Shown here in pieces: positions 6,277 to 8,362 of a DNA stretch of 8,362 nucleotides. Under the pieces are notes generated by a model. It was not told where the DNA came from. It saw only the letters and a list, made by a program, of their open reading frames with translations, and ran no database searches. Numbering within the stretch: the first letter of the stretch is position 1; each line of letters opens with the position of its first letter. The DNA is from Candidatus Aerophobota bacterium (GTDB lineage: Bacteria > Chlamydiota > Chlamydiia > Chlamydiales > GCA-2402025): positions 5,843-14,204 of the forward strand of contig NVUU01000017.1 in the NCBI GenBank assembly GCA_002402025.1, given 5' to 3'. Made by a program: the position numbers and the translations under genes.

Positions 6277-6298
6277 ATTAAAAGCATAAGCTTTTAAT
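6277..6298 (-). terminator. Hairpin after the repeat-protein gene
   Basis: ATTAAAAGC (6277-6285) and GCTTTTAAT (6290-6298) form a perfect 9-bp stem with a 4-nt loop, starting 5 bp after the stop codon of the leftward gene. The stem is AT-rich and no clean U run follows, so it is a weak terminator or an mRNA 3'-end stabiliser. Confidence 0.45.
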
Positions 6299-6303
6299 TC
6301 AGA

Positions 6304-7107
6304 TTAGTTTAATTTCATATCTTTTAGTGGTTCTAGTAATTCTTCCCAAGTGAAGAGCTTTTCCTCCTTCGGTTTATTAGACTGTGGCTCTGATTTTTTT
6401 CCCTGGAAAAGCCCATGTTTTGAGAGAAGCACAGGAATTTCTCCTTTTTCATCAACAAAAATTACACTCGTTGGATCCCCACCATGAATCACAAGATTGT
6501 CCTTTGTGGTCGGTGATGAAACAAGCAAATGTGGTATCCCCTTTGAAATCCCAAGAGCTACACTTGGCTCCACTGACTTTTGAAAAAAGCTTATGCTTGG
6601 TGTCGTTCCCCCACGCATAAAAGCAGCCACATCTCCTTCTTTATCAGCAAGACCAAGAGCCGCGCCTCCATCGCCAAGAGTAAGCATAGTTCCAATAATC
6701 TCATTCTGTGGGTTCTTCATAAAGATCGCAGGAGAATTTCCTCCTTGAATCTGCATCCTTGAAACACCCATTTCATCTTTTAAAGAGATCATCGGCTTTG
6801 ATTGCTCTATTATAGAGATCTCTACCACTTGATGCTGCTTTTCACTCATGACAATAGATGGTTTTTTCCCACCTGTGATCTCCATGGTTTTTTCTCCATC
6901 ATCTGAGATAAATGAAACCACTCCTGTGCCAGATGTAGCATCAAGCACCATGCAAGGCTTACCCTTCGCATCTGAAATCGTAATCTTTTGCACATTGATC
7001 TCTTTTTCAGGATGCTTGCCACTTAAGAAAAAAAGCATACAAAATAATAGCACTGATAAAAAAGAAGCCGCAGATAAAAACTGCCGATAGAATTTCTTCA
7101 TAAACAT
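6304..7107 (-). CDS. Membrane-anchored protein with ~43-residue tandem repeats (267 aa)
   Basis: Leftward frame of 267 residues. Residues 1-10 are basic, 11-29 form one hydrophobic segment, and the rest is hydrophilic, so it is probably an N-terminally anchored protein with an exported domain. Seen: residues 79-234 are built of units starting with GG and then usually P-S/A-I: 79-121, 122-165, 166-208 and a partial 209-234 (43, 44, 43 and 26 residues). Each splits into two half-units of about 21 residues, and 37-78 looks like a diverged unit. Alternating hydrophobic positions and GG/G-D turns suggest a beta-solenoid or propeller-like fold. There is no cysteine in the repeats and no catalytic motif I know. 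The tail 235-267 is charged and Lys-rich, then ends with an amphipathic stretch. The second ATG (7101) could also be the start; neither has a good ribosome site. Function unknown; a cell-envelope or surface role is inference. Confidence 0.8.
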   Translation of the reverse strand: MFMKKFYRQFLSAASFLSVLLFCMLFFLSGKHPEKEINVQKITISDAKGKPCMVLDATSGTGVVSFISDDGEKTMEITGGKKPSIVMSEKQHQVVEISIIEQSKPMISLKDEMGVSRMQIQGGNSPAIFMKNPQNEIIGTMLTLGDGGAALGLADKEGDVAAFMRGGTTPSISFFQKSVEPSVALGISKGIPHLLVSSPTTKDNLVIHGGDPTSVIFVDEKGEIPVLLSKHGLFQGKKSEPQSNKPKEEKLFTWEELLEPLKDMKLN

Positions 7108-7160
7108 CCCAAGGAAAATTGATTACACTAAATGCTTCTTTTATAGGATGGGTATTTGCA

Positions 7161-7169
7161 TGTATAGCA
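7161..7169 (-). promoter_or_regulatory. Possible extended -10 promoter of the repeat-protein gene
   Basis: On the minus strand TGCTATACA gives an extended -10 (TG, C, TATACA) 54 bp before the ATG. No convincing -35 is visible. Confidence 0.25.
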
Positions 7170-7303
7170 TTTTTTAAACTGGATTATTTTATGATTAAAA
7201 AATAAATTACTCACTTTTTTTAGAAGGAGTAATGCTTAATTATATACACCTAAAAACAGCCTGACAACTAACACAAAGTCTATTTTCCAGTTTTTTATTG
7301 CTT

Positions 7304-7331
7304 TTGAAAACTACTTGTCTTAGGATATTCT
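7304..7331 (+). promoter_or_regulatory. Possible promoter of the SIS-domain gene
   Basis: TTGAAA (7304-7309, five of six) and TATTCT (7326-7331, four of six) are spaced by 16 bp, 45 bp before the ATG. The divergent gap 7108-7376 holds nothing else convincing. Confidence 0.35.
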
Positions 7332-7376
7332 TCATTTTTAGAAATTTGAATTTCACACATCATATAGGAAGTACAC

Positions 7377-8362
7377 ATGACCAGTGCAATTAGAACCGCA
7401 GTAACAAGAGAGGCCACAGCTGCTCCAACCTATAAACATTCTCTACCTTTGCTAGATGGATATGAGCCATACAAAGACTTTGCTGAAAAGTTCTCTCTGG
7501 GGAGTAGTTCAACTGCGCTTTTATGTGAGAGAACAAGAGACTTAAGCCAAACTATTAATACGAATATCAAAGCTGGTCTTGAGGCCTTATTAGATGTTGA
7601 TGCAAATATAATAGATGGATACGAAAAGTTTATTCCTGAAATTAATCGGCTTACTCCTGAGATTGCAGCTAGATTCAAAACTGGTGGAAGATTTTTTATG
7701 CTAGGCGCTGGAACGAGCGGTCGTATAAGCATTGATGTTGCAAAAAAATACCAACTATTTCTTGCGACTTCTGCAGACAGAGTGATTGGTATAATTGCTG
7801 GCGGAGACTCCGCTATGATAAGGGCTCGTGAAGGGTTCGAAGATTCTCAAGCCGCTGGAAGAGCAGCTCTTGCACCATATAAAATCAATGAAAATGACAC
7901 TGTGGTTCTTCTTTCTGCGAGCGGTTCTGCTTCTTTTAATGTGGGAGCCGGTCATGCAGCAGCAGAGCTTGGTGCTAAAGTCATGTATTTTTATAACAGC
8001 GCAAGCGTACCACAAAAGACAGAAGATCTTTTCAAAAGAGACCGCAATCCAGTGGAAAAACTTCTTGTGGACATAGGGCCGCAAGCAATCGCAGGTTCAA
8101 CAAGACTGCAAGCGGCTACTCTTGCACAAGCATGTCTTGGAGCACTTCTTACCTCTATCTTTATTTGCTCAACAGATGGAGAAGATAAAGCACGAGATTT
8201 TACTACAAAGTTTAAAGAGGGGCTTGTAAAAACAATGGGGCTTGTAAAAGCACAATTAGACAACGTCGCAAAATTTGTTACCACTGAAGAAGAAGTGTTT
8301 TCTCATCCTAACGCAAATTTCCGCTCTGTTGGTGATCATTCGAAAATGGGATCTGTAACGGT
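7377..8362 (+). CDS. SIS-domain protein of the MurQ / glucokinase-regulatory-protein family (3' end cut)
   Basis: Open from ATG 7377 to the window edge, 328 residues so far; AGGAAG sits 5 bp upstream of the ATG. Residues about 100-270 are a sugar-phosphate isomerase (SIS) domain. Seen: phosphate-binding LGAGTSGR at 109-116, IAGGDSAM at 140-147, REGFEDS at 151-157, the phosphate-site serines SASGSAS at 180-186, and GPQAIAGSTRLQAAT at 234-248. Family knowledge: MurQ cleaves the lactyl ether of N-acetylmuramic acid 6-phosphate, a step in cell-wall sugar recycling, while GCKR relatives bind sugar phosphates without catalysis. By eye the MurQ motif ASECPPTF aligns with AKKYQLF (122-128), so the first catalytic Glu is replaced by Lys; the second (Glu152) is kept. 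MurQ is about 300 residues, so a longer two-SIS, GCKR-like architecture is likely. The family is secure; the etherase activity is doubtful. Confidence 0.85.
   Translation, partial: MTSAIRTAVTREATAAPTYKHSLPLLDGYEPYKDFAEKFSLGSSSTALLCERTRDLSQTINTNIKAGLEALLDVDANIIDGYEKFIPEINRLTPEIAARFKTGGRFFMLGAGTSGRISIDVAKKYQLFLATSADRVIGIIAGGDSAMIRAREGFEDSQAAGRAALAPYKINENDTVVLLSASGSASFNVGAGHAAAELGAKVMYFYNSASVPQKTEDLFKRDRNPVEKLLVDIGPQAIAGSTRLQAATLAQACLGALLTSIFICSTDGEDKARDFTTKFKEGLVKTMGLVKAQLDNVAKFVTTEEEVFSHPNANFRSVGDHSKMGSVT

Noticed and set aside
7232..7264. A 10-codon frame preceded by AAGGAG, a possible leader peptide before the SIS gene.
   Set aside because: The AAGGAG is only 2 bp from the ATG, the frame has no repeated regulatory codon, and no attenuator hairpin follows.
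7430..8284. Minus-strand open frames of about 100 codons (7430-7732, 7755-8084, 7991-8284).
   Set aside because: They are antisense to the conserved SIS-domain gene and their translations resemble nothing.

Overview
The window reads as ordinary chromosomal DNA of an AT-rich, Gram-negative-like bacterium. It has short intergenic gaps and genes on both strands, and it holds no insertion sequence, phage gene, CRISPR array, tRNA or rRNA. The gene mix (a GadC-like amino acid antiporter, a MurQ/GCKR-like SIS protein, small orphan genes, a membrane-anchored repeat protein) suggests a host-associated or intracellular organism. My best guess is an environmental chlamydia (Simkania/Parachlamydia/Rhabdochlamydia type). 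That is inference from gene content, not proof.

Left part (1-1215): the N-terminal 182 residues of an ABC-F ATPase run leftward off the edge. Divergent from it is a small exported glutaredoxin-like protein with a CPYC active site. Facing that gene is a tiny leftward gene for an extremely basic, histidine-rich 43-residue protein. A strong hairpin lies between the two convergent genes.

Middle (1454-4207): a 12-TM APC-type amino acid permease with a TTG start overlaps by 20 bp the next gene, rarA/mgsA, a replication-recombination AAA+ ATPase.

The gap at 4208-4648 has no convincing protein gene but is rich in RNA structure. On the minus strand I see a possible promoter, a three-way junction, and a large nested hairpin followed by nine U residues. 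Wobble pairs that work only on the minus strand argue that the RNA is read leftward. This is the most promising unexplained element here: a candidate standalone noncoding RNA of about 210 nt whose 3' end runs antisense into the rarA 3' end.

Right part (4649-8362): a cytosolic M20 amidohydrolase has its own AGGAG ribosome site and a palindrome near its start. It converges within 1 bp on a leftward 94-residue orphan. Upstream of that orphan, also leftward, is a 267-residue protein with an N-terminal membrane anchor and regular 43-residue repeats. Finally a rightward gene, cut by the window edge, encodes a MurQ/GCKR-family SIS protein. By eye it lacks one catalytic glutamate of the MurQ etherases and looks closer to glucokinase regulatory protein. 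No single pathway joins these genes; only permease-rarA looks like an operon.
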